Both the position numbers and the translations under genes were made by a program. From the NCBI RefSeq assembly GCF_026625825.1, contig NZ_CP113065.1, positions 1 through 64,000 of the forward strand: a stretch of 64,000 bases of DNA. Reading direction: 5' to 3'. Shown here one piece after another: positions 44,689-53,455 of this stretch (position 1 is the first letter of the stretch; every line of letters begins with the position of its first letter). The notes under the pieces were generated by a model. It ran no database searches. It worked only from the letters and a program-made list of their open reading frames with translations, and was not told the origin of the DNA. This stretch comes from Pseudoxanthomonas sp. SL93 (lineage in GTDB: Bacteria; Pseudomonadota; Gammaproteobacteria; Xanthomonadales; Xanthomonadaceae).

Positions 44689-46776
44689 TTACAGCCAGAC
44701 CTTCTGCTGCTCATCGCTCAAGGCGACGAACGGTGTTTCACGATCGCTGCGTTCGCTGTTGCGGCGTGCCTTCAGGATGGCCCGCACCGCGTACAGCAGC
44801 ACGGTGAACACCACGAACAGGAACAGCACGGTCAGGCCGGTGTTGACGTAACTGTTGACCACCACCTGCTGCATCTGGCCCACGGTCTTCGCGGTTCCCA
44901 GCAGCTGCCCGTCGGCGATGGCGCCCTGGTACTTCTTCGCCTGCGCCACGAAGCCCACGGCCGGGTTGGTGTCGAAGATCTTGATCAGGCCCGCGTAGGT
45001 GGTGCAGATCAGCAGCCAGATCGCCGGCACCACGGTGACCCAGGCGTAGCGGTCGCGCTTCATCTTGAACAGCACCACGGTGCAGAGCATCAGGGCGATG
45101 CCGGCCAGCATCTGGTTGGCAATGCCGAACAGCGGCCACAGCGTGTTGATGCCGCCCAGCGGATCCACCACGCCCTGATAGAGGAAGTACCCCCACAGCG
45201 CCACGCAACCGGCCGTGCCGATGACATTGGCGCCCCAGGAGTCCGTCCTTCGTAGCGGGGGGATGAAGTTGCCCAGCAGGTCCTGCAGCATGAAGCGGCC
45301 CGCACGCGTGCCCGCATCCACCGCGGTCAGGATGAAGAGTGCTTCGAACAGGATGGCGAAGTGGTACCAGAACGCCATCATCGCGTCGCCGCCTGGCAGG
45401 GCATCGTGCAGGATCACCGCGATGCCGACCGCCAGGGTGGGCGCACCGCCGGCACGCGAGATGATGCTGCCTTCGCCGATGTCGCGGGCGGTCTGCTCGA
45501 GTACCTCGGGCGTCACCACGAAGCCCCAGCTGCTGACCTTGGCGGCTACCTCGACCGCGCTGGTGCCGATGGCGGCAGCCGGGCTGTTCATGGCGAAGTA
45601 CACGCCCGGCTCGATGATCGAGGCGGCGACCAGCGCCATGATGGCGACGAACGATTCCATCAGCATGCCGCCGTAACCGATGTAGCGCGCATGCATTTCA
45701 TTGGCGAGCAGCTTGGGCGTGGTGCCCGAGGAGATCAGCGCATGGAAGCCCGACACCGCGCCGCAGGCGATGGTGATGAACAGGAACGGGAACAATCCGC
45801 CCTTCCACACCGGGCCATCGCCGGTGCTGGCGAACTGCGTCAGTGCCGGCATCTTCAGCGAGGTCACTTCCGGGCTGGCGATCACGATGCCGATGGCCAG
45901 CGCCACGATCACGCCGATCTTGAGGAAGGTGGACAGGTAGTCGCGCGGTGCCAGCAGCAGCCACACGGGCAGCACGGCGGCGACGAAGCCGTAGCCGATC
46001 AGCATCCAGGTGATCTGGGTGCCGGTGAAGGTGAAGGCGGGGCCCCAGGTGGGGTGCGCGCCGACCTTGCCGCCGAACCAGATGGCCAGCAGCAACAGCA
46101 CGATGCCCACCACCGAGATCTCGCCGATCTTGCCGGGGCGGATGTAGCGCATGTAGATGCCCATGAAGATCGCGATGGGCATCGTGGCGATTACCGTGAA
46201 CATGCCCCAAGGGCTTTCGGCCAGGGCCTTCACCACGATCATCGCCAGCACCGCCAGGATGATGATCATGATCAGGAACGCGCCGAACAGGGCGATGGTG
46301 CCGGCCACCTGGCCCATCTCCTCGCGTACCAGGTCGCCCAGCGAGCGGCCGTCGCGACGGCTGGAGATGAAGAGCACCATGAAGTCCTGCACCGCACCGG
46401 CCAGCACCACGCCGGCGATCAGCCAGAGCATGCCGGGCAGGTAGCCCATCTGCGCGGCGAGCACCGGCCCCACCAGCGGACCTGCACCGGCGATGGCGGC
46501 GAAGTGGTGGCCGAACAGCACGTGCTTGTTGGTCGGCACGTAGTCCAGGCCATCGTTGTGCAGATGGGCCGGCGTGGCACGGCGGGGATCCAGCCCCATC
46601 ACGTTCTTCGCGATGTAGAGGCTGTAATAGCGGTAGGCCACCAGATAGATGGACACCGCCGCCACCACGATCCACAGCGCGCTGATCTGCTCGCCCTGGC
46701 GCAATGCGACCGTGCCCAGACAGAAAGCACCCAGCAGCGCGAGCGCTGCCCACCCGATCTTGGAAAAACCGTTCAT
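44689..46776 (-). CDS. cstA: carbon starvation protein A (CstA family transporter)
   Basis: A 695-residue membrane protein with about 16 helices, MNGFSKIGWAALALLGAFCL at the start (GGAGGG six bases upstream). Family blocks include YRYYSLYIAKNVMGLD, GHHFAAIAGAGPLVGPVLAAQMGY, FHALISSGTTPKLLANE and LFGIANQMLAGIALML. CstA/BtsT proteins import pyruvate, and CstA was also linked to peptide use. The downstream ybdD supports a pyruvate role. The start at 46776 was preferred to 46794 because of the ribosome site. Confidence 0.95.
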   Translation of the reverse strand: MNGFSKIGWAALALLGAFCLGTVALRQGEQISALWIVVAAVSIYLVAYRYYSLYIAKNVMGLDPRRATPAHLHNDGLDYVPTNKHVLFGHHFAAIAGAGPLVGPVLAAQMGYLPGMLWLIAGVVLAGAVQDFMVLFISSRRDGRSLGDLVREEMGQVAGTIALFGAFLIMIIILAVLAMIVVKALAESPWGMFTVIATMPIAIFMGIYMRYIRPGKIGEISVVGIVLLLLAIWFGGKVGAHPTWGPAFTFTGTQITWMLIGYGFVAAVLPVWLLLAPRDYLSTFLKIGVIVALAIGIVIASPEVTSLKMPALTQFASTGDGPVWKGGLFPFLFITIACGAVSGFHALISSGTTPKLLANEMHARYIGYGGMLMESFVAIMALVAASIIEPGVYFAMNSPAAAIGTSAVEVAAKVSSWGFVVTPEVLEQTARDIGEGSIISRAGGAPTLAVGIAVILHDALPGGDAMMAFWYHFAILFEALFILTAVDAGTRAGRFMLQDLLGNFIPPLRRTDSWGANVIGTAGCVALWGYFLYQGVVDPLGGINTLWPLFGIANQMLAGIALMLCTVVLFKMKRDRYAWVTVVPAIWLLICTTYAGLIKIFDTNPAVGFVAQAKKYQGAIADGQLLGTAKTVGQMQQVVVNSYVNTGLTVLFLFVVFTVLLYAVRAILKARRNSERSDRETPFVALSDEQQKVWL

Positions 46777-46888
46777 TCGGTAACCCTCCGGCAAGTCCGC
46801 ACAAGGGTCACCCCATGCGGAGGTGGGGTCAATCCGTAATCCCGGATTCGGCCTTCGACTTTGGTCGCAATCCGACGGCGTACTGGTT

Positions 46889-47902
46889 TCAGAGCCAGCG
46901 CGAGCGCTTGAACAGGCGGTACAGGCCGAAGCAGGCCAGCGCCACGCCGGCGATCAGGAGGGGATAGGCGAAGCGGCCGCCGAGTTCCGGCATGTGCTTG
47001 AAGTTCATGCCGTACCAGCTGGTGACCAGGGTGGGCGCCGCCAGCAGGGCGGCCCACGCACCCAGCCGCTTGACGGTCTCGCCCTGGGCCAGCGTCACCA
47101 TCGACAGGTTGACGCTCAGCGCGGTCGTCAGCATTTCGCGCAACGTGTCGGTGTACTCGTTGACGCGCAGCACGTGGTCCTGGACATCGCGGAAGTACAG
47201 GCGCACCTCGTCCGGTATCAGCGCGCTCTGCGAGCGCGTCAGCTGGGCCAGCACGTCCTGCAGTGGCGCCACGGCCAGCCGCATCTGGGTCAGTTCACGC
47301 TTCAGGTCATACAGCTTCACCACCGTGCCACGCCGGTAGGTGTCGGCGAAGATGTCCTTCTCCAGCGTGTCCAGCGTCTGTTTGAACTGGTCGATGATGG
47401 GACGGTAGTTGTCGACGATGTAGTCGAGCACCGCGTACAGGGCATACGCGGGCCCGAGCGGCAGCAGGTCGGACTCGCGTTGCACGCGTTCGCGCACCGG
47501 CGCGTAGGACAGCGATGCGCCATGGCGCACCGTCACCAGGTAGCGCGGCCCCAGGAATGCATGCGTTTCGCCGTAACGGATGCGGTCGTCGACCACCTGC
47601 GCGGTGTGCACGGCCACGAAATAGGAATTGCCGTAGGCTTCCAGCTTCGGGCGCTGGTGCGCGTTCTGCGCGTCCTCGACGGCCAGGTCGTGCAGGCAGA
47701 ATTCTTCCTGCAGCTTCTTCAGGATGGTGTCGGCGGGCTCATACAGGCCGACCCAGACGAAGCTGCCGTCGTCGATCGCCAGCACGTCACTGATCTCATC
47801 CAGGCCTATGTCGCGCCGCGTGCCGTTCTGGTCGTAGACCACGCAGTTGATCACGCACGTGGGCAGGGCGGGTTTGGCTGCGGCGGCGGTGACGTCGTTC
47901 AT
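46889..47902 (-). CDS. corA: CorA family magnesium transporter
   Basis: A 337-residue CorA channel. The cytoplasmic alpha/beta domain is followed by a long stalk (about 140-275; RPIIDQFKQTLDTLEKDIF) and two C-terminal helices with the pore motif YGMN (TSWYGMNFKHMPELGG). It mediates Mg2+ (or Co2+/Ni2+) uptake. ATG 47902 begins the recognisable part. It is upstream of cstA by 112 bases, possibly its own unit. Confidence 0.94.
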   Translation of the reverse strand: MNDVTAAAAKPALPTCVINCVVYDQNGTRRDIGLDEISDVLAIDDGSFVWVGLYEPADTILKKLQEEFCLHDLAVEDAQNAHQRPKLEAYGNSYFVAVHTAQVVDDRIRYGETHAFLGPRYLVTVRHGASLSYAPVRERVQRESDLLPLGPAYALYAVLDYIVDNYRPIIDQFKQTLDTLEKDIFADTYRRGTVVKLYDLKRELTQMRLAVAPLQDVLAQLTRSQSALIPDEVRLYFRDVQDHVLRVNEYTDTLREMLTTALSVNLSMVTLAQGETVKRLGAWAALLAAPTLVTSWYGMNFKHMPELGGRFAYPLLIAGVALACFGLYRLFKRSRWL

Positions 47903-47953
47903 GCCGCGCATCCTGCGCCAGAACGACGGCGTCCGACAAGTCCGCCCATTCAA

Positions 47954-48097
47954 TGTAGCAGCGACGTCAGTCGCGACCGCGGCAATGATGTTCCGTGAAG
48001 GCCGTCATGCACGGATCCAGTGCCTGCGCCGTAGGACTCCTGCGTCGGGACCTTGGGGCGCTCTGTGTTCGCGGTCGCGACTCACGTCGCTCCTACA
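47954..48097. repeat. cluster of three REP-like GTAG elements, two in inverted orientation
   Basis: A copy at 47954-47981 (beginning TGTAGCAGCGACGTCAG) and an inverted copy at 48070-48097 agree at 26 of 28 positions once the second is reverse-complemented. They are separated by 88 bases that also contain a degenerate GTAG element (48031-48052). Such pairs can form a long hairpin between CorA and GH97 genes. The 208-base gap has no gene. Confidence 0.75.
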
Positions 48098-48110
48098 GAA
48101 GCCCCGGGAG

Positions 48111-50144
48111 TCACTGCGCCACGAAGCGGATAGCCTGGCCGCCGCCCGGCGCCAGCTGCAGGCTCAGCGTGTCGGTACGGGTCACGGCGCGTTCTTCGAT
48201 CACGATGTCCTGCGGTGCGGTCTTCCAGTGCGCCTTGGCGCCATCGCGGTAGATCTGTGCCGTGTAGCGGCGGCCGGCATCGAGGAAGGACAGCGGCACC
48301 GTCAATGCACGCCCGTTCTCGTCGGTCAGTGCGCCCAGGTACCAGTTGTCGCCGCCGCGTTCCTTGCGGGCGATGGTGACGTAGTCGCCGACTTCGCCGT
48401 TCAGCACGCGCGTGTCTTCCCAGTCCACCGGTACGTCCTTGATGAACTGGAACGGCGCGGGGTTCTTCTCGTAGTTCTCCAGCAGGTCGGCGGCCATCTG
48501 CAGCGGGCTGTAGATGACCACGTACAGCGCCAGCTGCTTGGCCCAGGTGGTGGCCACGCCGTCGGGCGCGCGCGTCTTCATGCCGAAGATGCCGGGCGTG
48601 TAGTCCATCGGGCCGGCCAGCAGGCGGGTGAAGACCAGGTTGGCCTCGTGTTCCGGCGGATTGCCGGGCTGGCCCCACGCACTGAATTCCATGCCGCGCG
48701 CACCCTCGCGGGTCACCCAGTTGGGATACGTGCGGCGCAGGCCGGTGTCCTTGATGGGTTCGTGCGGATTCACGGCGATGCGGTGACGGGCGGCCTCCGT
48801 CACCACCTTCATGTGGTGGCGCGCCATGTCCTGGCCTTCGTGCCAGGCGTAGTGGCGCTTGCCGTCCGTGCCGGTGACCTTCGCCTGTCCGGCATCCGCC
48901 ACGTAGCCGGTCTTCACCGCCGGCACGCCGACGCGCTGGTACAGGGCGAAGGCGTCGCCGAGCTGGGTTTCGTAATGCGCGGCGTTGCCCGATGTCTCGT
49001 GATGGCCGATCAGCACCACATTCTTCGAGCGCGCATAGGTGCTCAATGCCTGCAGGTCGAAGTCGGGATAAGCCTGGGTGAAGCTGAAGTCCTCGCCGTT
49101 GCCGAACCAGTCGCCGTCCCAGCCGACATTCCAGCCTTCCACCAGTACGCCGCCGAAGCCGTGCTTCGCGGCGAAGTCGATGTGCTTGCGCACGTTCTCG
49201 TTGGTGGCGCCGTGCTTGACGCCGGAGGCCCACGTCTTCAGCTCCAGGTGCATCTCCCACCACACGCCGACGTACTTCATGGGCTTCACCCACGACATGT
49301 CGCCGAGCACGTTGGGTTCGTTGAGGTTGAGGATCAGGCTGGACATCGCCAGGCCCGCCGCATCGTCGCTCAGCTGCAGGGTGCGCCACGGCGTATTGAA
49401 GGGGGCGTTGCGGACCACCTTGCCCTCGCCCAGGCCAGGCGTCAGGTCGGCCCTCAGCTTGCGGCCTTCCACGCGGGTCAGGTTCATGCCGCTGTAGTCG
49501 ACCAGCGCGGCCTCGTGGATGGACAGGTGCGTGCCATCGTCGAACTTGAAGGTGATCGGCGTCTGCGCATCACCGACCTGCTGGACCGGTGTGCGGTGGT
49601 AGAGATACTCCTCGCGGTTCCACTCGCCGGCGGGAATCCACCACGCGGTCGCGTCGCGGGCGAGGGTGAACTCGGTGAGTTCCTCGCTGATCTTCACCTG
49701 CCGGAGGTCCGGCTGGTCGGGGAAGACGTAGCGGAAACCCAGGCCGTCGTCGTACACGCGGAACACGACATCGAAACTGCGGAAGGGCTTGGCCTTCTCC
49801 TTCAGCGTGACTGTCAGTTCGTTGTAGTGGTTGCGGACGAAGCGCCGTTCGCCCCACGGCTGTTCCCAGCGGTCGTCGGCGGTACGGGTGCGCGGGTTGC
49901 CGATCACCAGGTTGCGTTCGAACTTGGGCGCGTCAAGCAGGATGAAGCCCAGTCGCGATGGTGCGATCACCGGCTGGCCCTTGCGCGAGACGGCATAGGC
50001 GGGCCGTCCGTCGTTGTCGGTGGACAGTTCCACCACCACGCTGCCATCGGGTGACGCCACGCGTGCCGCGGGCGCGGTCTGCGCGGATGCGGTGGCGATG
50101 GAGGACGACAGCAGCGCGATCAGCGCAATGGCGGAACGGAACAT
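48111..50144 (-). CDS. glycoside hydrolase family 97 protein (alpha-glucosidase/galactosidase type)
   Basis: A 677-residue exported glycosidase. Signal MFRSAIALIALLSSSIATASA; an N-terminal beta-sandwich (SPDGSVVVELSTDNDGRPAYAVS); a (beta/alpha)8 core with WNVGWDGDWFG, GHHETSG, HRIAVNPHEPIKDTGLRRTYP and TPGIFGMKTR; and a C-terminal beta domain. This matches GH97, which includes SusB-type alpha-glucosidases with calcium-dependent catalysis. No sus-type transporter genes are adjacent. The frame stays open upstream into the next gene, but ATG 50144 with a clean signal peptide is the real start. Confidence 0.93.
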   Translation of the reverse strand: MFRSAIALIALLSSSIATASAQTAPAARVASPDGSVVVELSTDNDGRPAYAVSRKGQPVIAPSRLGFILLDAPKFERNLVIGNPRTRTADDRWEQPWGERRFVRNHYNELTVTLKEKAKPFRSFDVVFRVYDDGLGFRYVFPDQPDLRQVKISEELTEFTLARDATAWWIPAGEWNREEYLYHRTPVQQVGDAQTPITFKFDDGTHLSIHEAALVDYSGMNLTRVEGRKLRADLTPGLGEGKVVRNAPFNTPWRTLQLSDDAAGLAMSSLILNLNEPNVLGDMSWVKPMKYVGVWWEMHLELKTWASGVKHGATNENVRKHIDFAAKHGFGGVLVEGWNVGWDGDWFGNGEDFSFTQAYPDFDLQALSTYARSKNVVLIGHHETSGNAAHYETQLGDAFALYQRVGVPAVKTGYVADAGQAKVTGTDGKRHYAWHEGQDMARHHMKVVTEAARHRIAVNPHEPIKDTGLRRTYPNWVTREGARGMEFSAWGQPGNPPEHEANLVFTRLLAGPMDYTPGIFGMKTRAPDGVATTWAKQLALYVVIYSPLQMAADLLENYEKNPAPFQFIKDVPVDWEDTRVLNGEVGDYVTIARKERGGDNWYLGALTDENGRALTVPLSFLDAGRRYTAQIYRDGAKAHWKTAPQDIVIEERAVTRTDTLSLQLAPGGGQAIRFVAQ

Positions 50145-50191
50145 GCGGGCCTTCGGGTCGATCCGAGTGAGGCCCGCATCCTGCTGCAGGG

Positions 50192-51373
50192 CTACCGCCG
50201 CGACAAGCGGGCCGGCATGAATACGTATGCGAATGCCAGGTGGATGGGCAGCAGCAGTGCGATCCACGACTGGTTGTACTGCAGCCGCAACGGCAGCCAG
50301 TGCAGGAACCACGCGACAAGCGCGCCGAACGCCACCGCCGCCATCAGCCATCCGAACCACGCCGGCGGCGTGCGGCGCCGCAGCACGGCAATTGCGCCGG
50401 GAATCAGCAGCACGCACAGCGGATTGAGCAGCAGCAGGTTGCGGTTCGCCCAGGCCGCCCAGTGGTCGGTGAAGCCCCACAGGTACACCAGCAGGCCACC
50501 GGCGATGAAGCACACCAGCCACAGCGGAATCCCGATCAGTGCCGCCGCGCGCGGCCACCGGCGGCCAGCGAGCGCGATCAGCACGGCGACGGCCATGCCC
50601 ACGCCCAGCCAGGGCAGCCAGCGGCGCGGCACCTCGGCCGGTTCCGGCGCGATGCGGTGCGGCAGCAGCTCCATCTGCGACTGCACCAGCGGACGGCCCG
50701 CCGTGTTCTTCGCTTCGCGCAGGCTGTCGGCCAGGCGCATCGGCACGTAGGCTTCCTCCCAGCGCGACATCGGCTTGTCGGCCGACGGTCCCAGCCCCAC
50801 GTCGAAGCCCAGCCACATCCACGTGGCCGGCGACGCCAGCCGCACCGCCTCGCTGCGGAACGTGTTGCCGCGGGAGCGGCCGGCCAGCTGCGATTTCAGG
50901 CCACCGCCGAGCGCCGCATCCAGCGCGTCGCGTACCTGGGTGGAGCAGTTGGAAGTGAAGTAGTCGTAGCGGTAGCGCGCATTCTCGGGCTTGCTGCGCT
51001 CGGCCAGCGTGTCCGCCAGCGACTGCGCCTGCTCCGGCGTCAGGTCCAGCCATTGCAGCGACACGCCGCGACCGGTGTCGCGGTAATGCACCAGGTCCTG
51101 CTCGAACGGCAGCGCGACCAGGTAGTACTGCATGTAGCCCTTGGCGAAGTTGCCGACGAAATTCGCCTCGCCGGGATCGAAGAACCCGAAGTTGTACGAG
51201 ACCGCGTCGCCCGACGCGGGGTCGACCACCACGATGGCGTTGTGGCCGAAACGCTCGAAGAACACTTCGCCGGGCTGCATGGTCGCCACGCCGATGCGGG
51301 GCGCCGCCCAGGCGCAGAGCGACAGCAGCCACAGCGCGCCCAGCAACGCCAGGCGCGCGGGGAGGTTACGCAT
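50192..51373 (-). CDS. DUF4105 family exported/membrane protein
   Basis: A 393-residue protein with signal peptide (MRNLPARLALLGALWLLSLCAWA), a periplasmic DUF4105 (Lnb-like) domain of about 200 residues containing the conserved RFGHNAIVVVD, GFFDPGEANFVGNFAKG and YDYFTSNCSTQ, which has Cys/His residues expected of a hydrolase-like site, then four or five transmembrane helices (about 265-385). The domain is named after a lacto-N-biosidase N-terminal domain; no role is known. It overlaps corC by 8 bases and lies 47 bases before GH97. Confidence 0.88.
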   Translation of the reverse strand: MRNLPARLALLGALWLLSLCAWAAPRIGVATMQPGEVFFERFGHNAIVVVDPASGDAVSYNFGFFDPGEANFVGNFAKGYMQYYLVALPFEQDLVHYRDTGRGVSLQWLDLTPEQAQSLADTLAERSKPENARYRYDYFTSNCSTQVRDALDAALGGGLKSQLAGRSRGNTFRSEAVRLASPATWMWLGFDVGLGPSADKPMSRWEEAYVPMRLADSLREAKNTAGRPLVQSQMELLPHRIAPEPAEVPRRWLPWLGVGMAVAVLIALAGRRWPRAAALIGIPLWLVCFIAGGLLVYLWGFTDHWAAWANRNLLLLNPLCVLLIPGAIAVLRRRTPPAWFGWLMAAVAFGALVAWFLHWLPLRLQYNQSWIALLLPIHLAFAYVFMPARLSRR

Positions 51374-52241
51374 CGGGAAGCACTCCGACGTGGAACGCAT
51401 GCACGCGGCGCGCATCGGCGTTGGCCACGCGGAAGGCGAAGCGGCCCAGCGTCAGCTCTTCGCCGGTCTCGGGCAGGTGGCCGATGGCGGCGGTGATCAG
51501 ACCACCGACGGTGTCGTATTCGTCGTCGGGGAATTCCGCGCCGAAGCGCTCATTGAAATCCGCGATGGGGGTGAGTGCATCCACCACGTACTGGCCATCG
51601 GCCTGGGCGGCGATCAGCGTCGAGCCATCCTCGGCGTCATCGTGTTCGTCGTCGATCTCGCCGACGATCTGCTCCAGCACGTCCTCGATGGTGACCAGCC
51701 CGGCGACGCCGCCGTACTCGTCCACCACGATGGCCATGTGGTTGCGCGACAGGCGGAATTCCTTCAGCAGCAGGTTGAGCTTCTTCGACTCGGGAATCAG
51801 CACCGCCGGGCGGAGCAACTCATGGATGCTGCCGGGGCCGTTGTCAGCCACCACGCCGCGCAGCAGGTCCTTGGCCAGCAGCACGCCGAGGATCTCGTCC
51901 TTGTTGTCGCCATGCACGGGGAAACGGGAGTGGCCCGATTCCACCACGTCCTTCATCAGGTCGAGGAAGCGCGCCTCGGCCGGCAGCGACACCATCTGCG
52001 CGCGCGGCACCATGACATCCCCCACCGTCAGGTCGGCCACCGCGATGGCGCCCTCCATCATCCGCAGGGTGTCGCCGGCAATCAGCCCGTCGGACTGGGC
52101 ATCGCGCAGGACGGCGACGAGGTCGTCGCGTGTGGAAGGTTCGCCGGAGAACGCCGAGCTCAGGCGGTCCAGCCAGGAGCGCCGCTTCTCCGGGATCTTC
52201 TCGGAGGCTTCCGGCGCAAGCGTACTGTCGTCTTCAGACAT
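51366..52241 (-). CDS. corC: CorC/YbeX-type CBS-domain protein
   Basis: A 291-residue cytoplasmic protein with two CBS domains (about 75-200; VGDVMVPRAQMVSLPAEA, VVDEYGGVAGLVTIEDVLEQ) and a C-terminal CorC_HlyC domain (DALTPIADFNERFGAEF). It is associated with Mg2+/Co2+ efflux and is the ybeX position of the ybeZYX operon. It follows a 203-residue hypothetical gene by 85 bases and overlaps the DUF4105 gene. The N-terminal ~35 residues are poorly conserved. Confidence 0.93.
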   Translation of the reverse strand: MSEDDSTLAPEASEKIPEKRRSWLDRLSSAFSGEPSTRDDLVAVLRDAQSDGLIAGDTLRMMEGAIAVADLTVGDVMVPRAQMVSLPAEARFLDLMKDVVESGHSRFPVHGDNKDEILGVLLAKDLLRGVVADNGPGSIHELLRPAVLIPESKKLNLLLKEFRLSRNHMAIVVDEYGGVAGLVTIEDVLEQIVGEIDDEHDDAEDGSTLIAAQADGQYVVDALTPIADFNERFGAEFPDDEYDTVGGLITAAIGHLPETGEELTLGRFAFRVANADARRVHAFHVGVLPDA

Positions 52242-52326
52242 CTCGTGGGGGCATGCGCCCGCGGGGGCGGGCGTGGCCTCCAGTCTAACCCGGTTGGGCG
52301 GGCCCGAAGTAGGCCCCCGCGCGCTG

Positions 52327-52938
52327 TCAGCGGGCGTCTCGGGCGGGCGGCGACGCGTCGGCCGGGGCCGGCGGGTCCTGCTCCGGCACTTCTTCCTCGG
52401 GCAGGTCAAGGCTGTAGCTGCAGCCGACCAGGGTCTTGCCGGGGTGCGAGGACACGTTGCTGACGTTGAGGACGACGGATTCGATCATCGTGCTGCCCGA
52501 CACCGCATCGTGTACTTCGTTGCTGACCAGTTCCTTGCCGAACATCGCCTTGGCGGGCGTGTCGATGGCGGTTTCCAGATCCAGCTGCCTGGCCAGCGGA
52601 CGTGGATCGGGCAGGTCCAGCACGGCGATGACGCTTTCGCCGGCGAAGGCGATGTGGTCGGTGTCGTGGCCGAACACGCGGATCGGCGCGACCAGCCTGA
52701 ACTCGGTCATGAACATGTTGGTCTGCGGCAGCGGCTGCCAGCCCATCGCGACGGCCGTCAGCGGCGTCTCGAGCGCAGGTGCCAGCGCCATGAACTCGGG
52801 CCGTTGCCCTCGGCATTCGATGAGCGCCGGCAGGTCGGGTTTCGGCGGAACGGCGGTTTCCTGTGCGCCCGACGGCAGCACGGGGATCAAGGCCAGCACG
52901 GGCGCCAGCACCGGCACCGTCAGCAGGGTTCGCAGCAT
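52327..52938 (-). CDS. exported hypothetical protein between ybeY and corC
   Basis: A 203-residue protein with signal peptide (MLRTLLTVPVLAPVLALIPVLPSGA). The body has no motif I recognise: beta-rich, with two cysteines (IECRGQRPEF, LVGCSYSLDLPEE) and a Pro/Asp/Glu tail. It starts 4 bases after ybeY. The position is conserved-looking for an operon member, but no function can be proposed. Confidence 0.75.
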   Translation of the reverse strand: MLRTLLTVPVLAPVLALIPVLPSGAQETAVPPKPDLPALIECRGQRPEFMALAPALETPLTAVAMGWQPLPQTNMFMTEFRLVAPIRVFGHDTDHIAFAGESVIAVLDLPDPRPLARQLDLETAIDTPAKAMFGKELVSNEVHDAVSGSTMIESVVLNVSNVSSHPGKTLVGCSYSLDLPEEEVPEQDPPAPADASPPARDAR

Positions 52939-52942
52939 GCAG

Positions 52943-53431
52943 TCAGTCTTCCGCGTAGGGGTCGGCAATGCCGAGTTCGGCCAGTATCTCGCGTTCCAGC
53001 TGTTCCATGCATTCGGCCTCCTTGTCGTCCTCATGGTCCCAGCCCAGCAGGTGCAGCGCACCGTGCACGGTCATGTGCGCGTAGTGCGCTATCAGCGGCT
53101 TCTTCTGTTCCTTCGCCTCGCGTGCCACCACCGGCGCGCAGATCACCAGGTCGCCCAGCAGCGGCATCTTCACGCCCTTCGGCAACTTGACGCCTTCGGC
53201 CATCTCGGCCGGGAAGCTCAGCACGTTGGTGGCGTAGTCCTTGCCGCGGTAGTGGCGGTTGAGCGCACGGCCCTCCTTGCTGTCGACGATGCGGATGGCG
53301 AGGTCGGCTTCGCGGATGCGGCCCTTCAGCGCCGCCGCCACCCACTTGCGGAAACTCACCGGCGACGGGATGCCGGCGCGCGGGAGCGCGTAACTGACGG
53401 AGACTTCGAGGCGGACGGGGCCCTGGGTCAT
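52943..53431 (-). CDS. ybeY: endoribonuclease YbeY
   Basis: A 162-residue zinc metalloprotein needed for 16S rRNA 3' maturation and ribosome quality control. The catalytic motif [11 protein letters not shown] supplies His123, His127 and His133. ATG 53431 gives [15 protein letters not shown]; a TTG 15 bases earlier is the alternative. It sits 24 bases after phoH as in E. coli. Confidence 0.96.
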   Translation of the reverse strand: MTQGPVRLEVSVSYALPRAGIPSPVSFRKWVAAALKGRIREADLAIRIVDSKEGRALNRHYRGKDYATNVLSFPAEMAEGVKLPKGVKMPLLGDLVICAPVVAREAKEQKKPLIAHYAHMTVHGALHLLGWDHEDDKEAECMEQLEREILAELGIADPYAED

Positions 53432-53455
53432 GGCGATCGCTGTCAACGGAGGGGA

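Noticed and set aside
47954..48097. CRISPR array
   Set aside because: Only three unequal copies, in mixed orientation, without regular spacers or cas genes; they fit REP elements.
48111..51332. A 1073-residue fusion of a membrane-like part with GH97
   Set aside because: The upstream part is an out-of-frame reading of the DUF4105 gene; GH97 has its own ATG and signal peptide at 50144.
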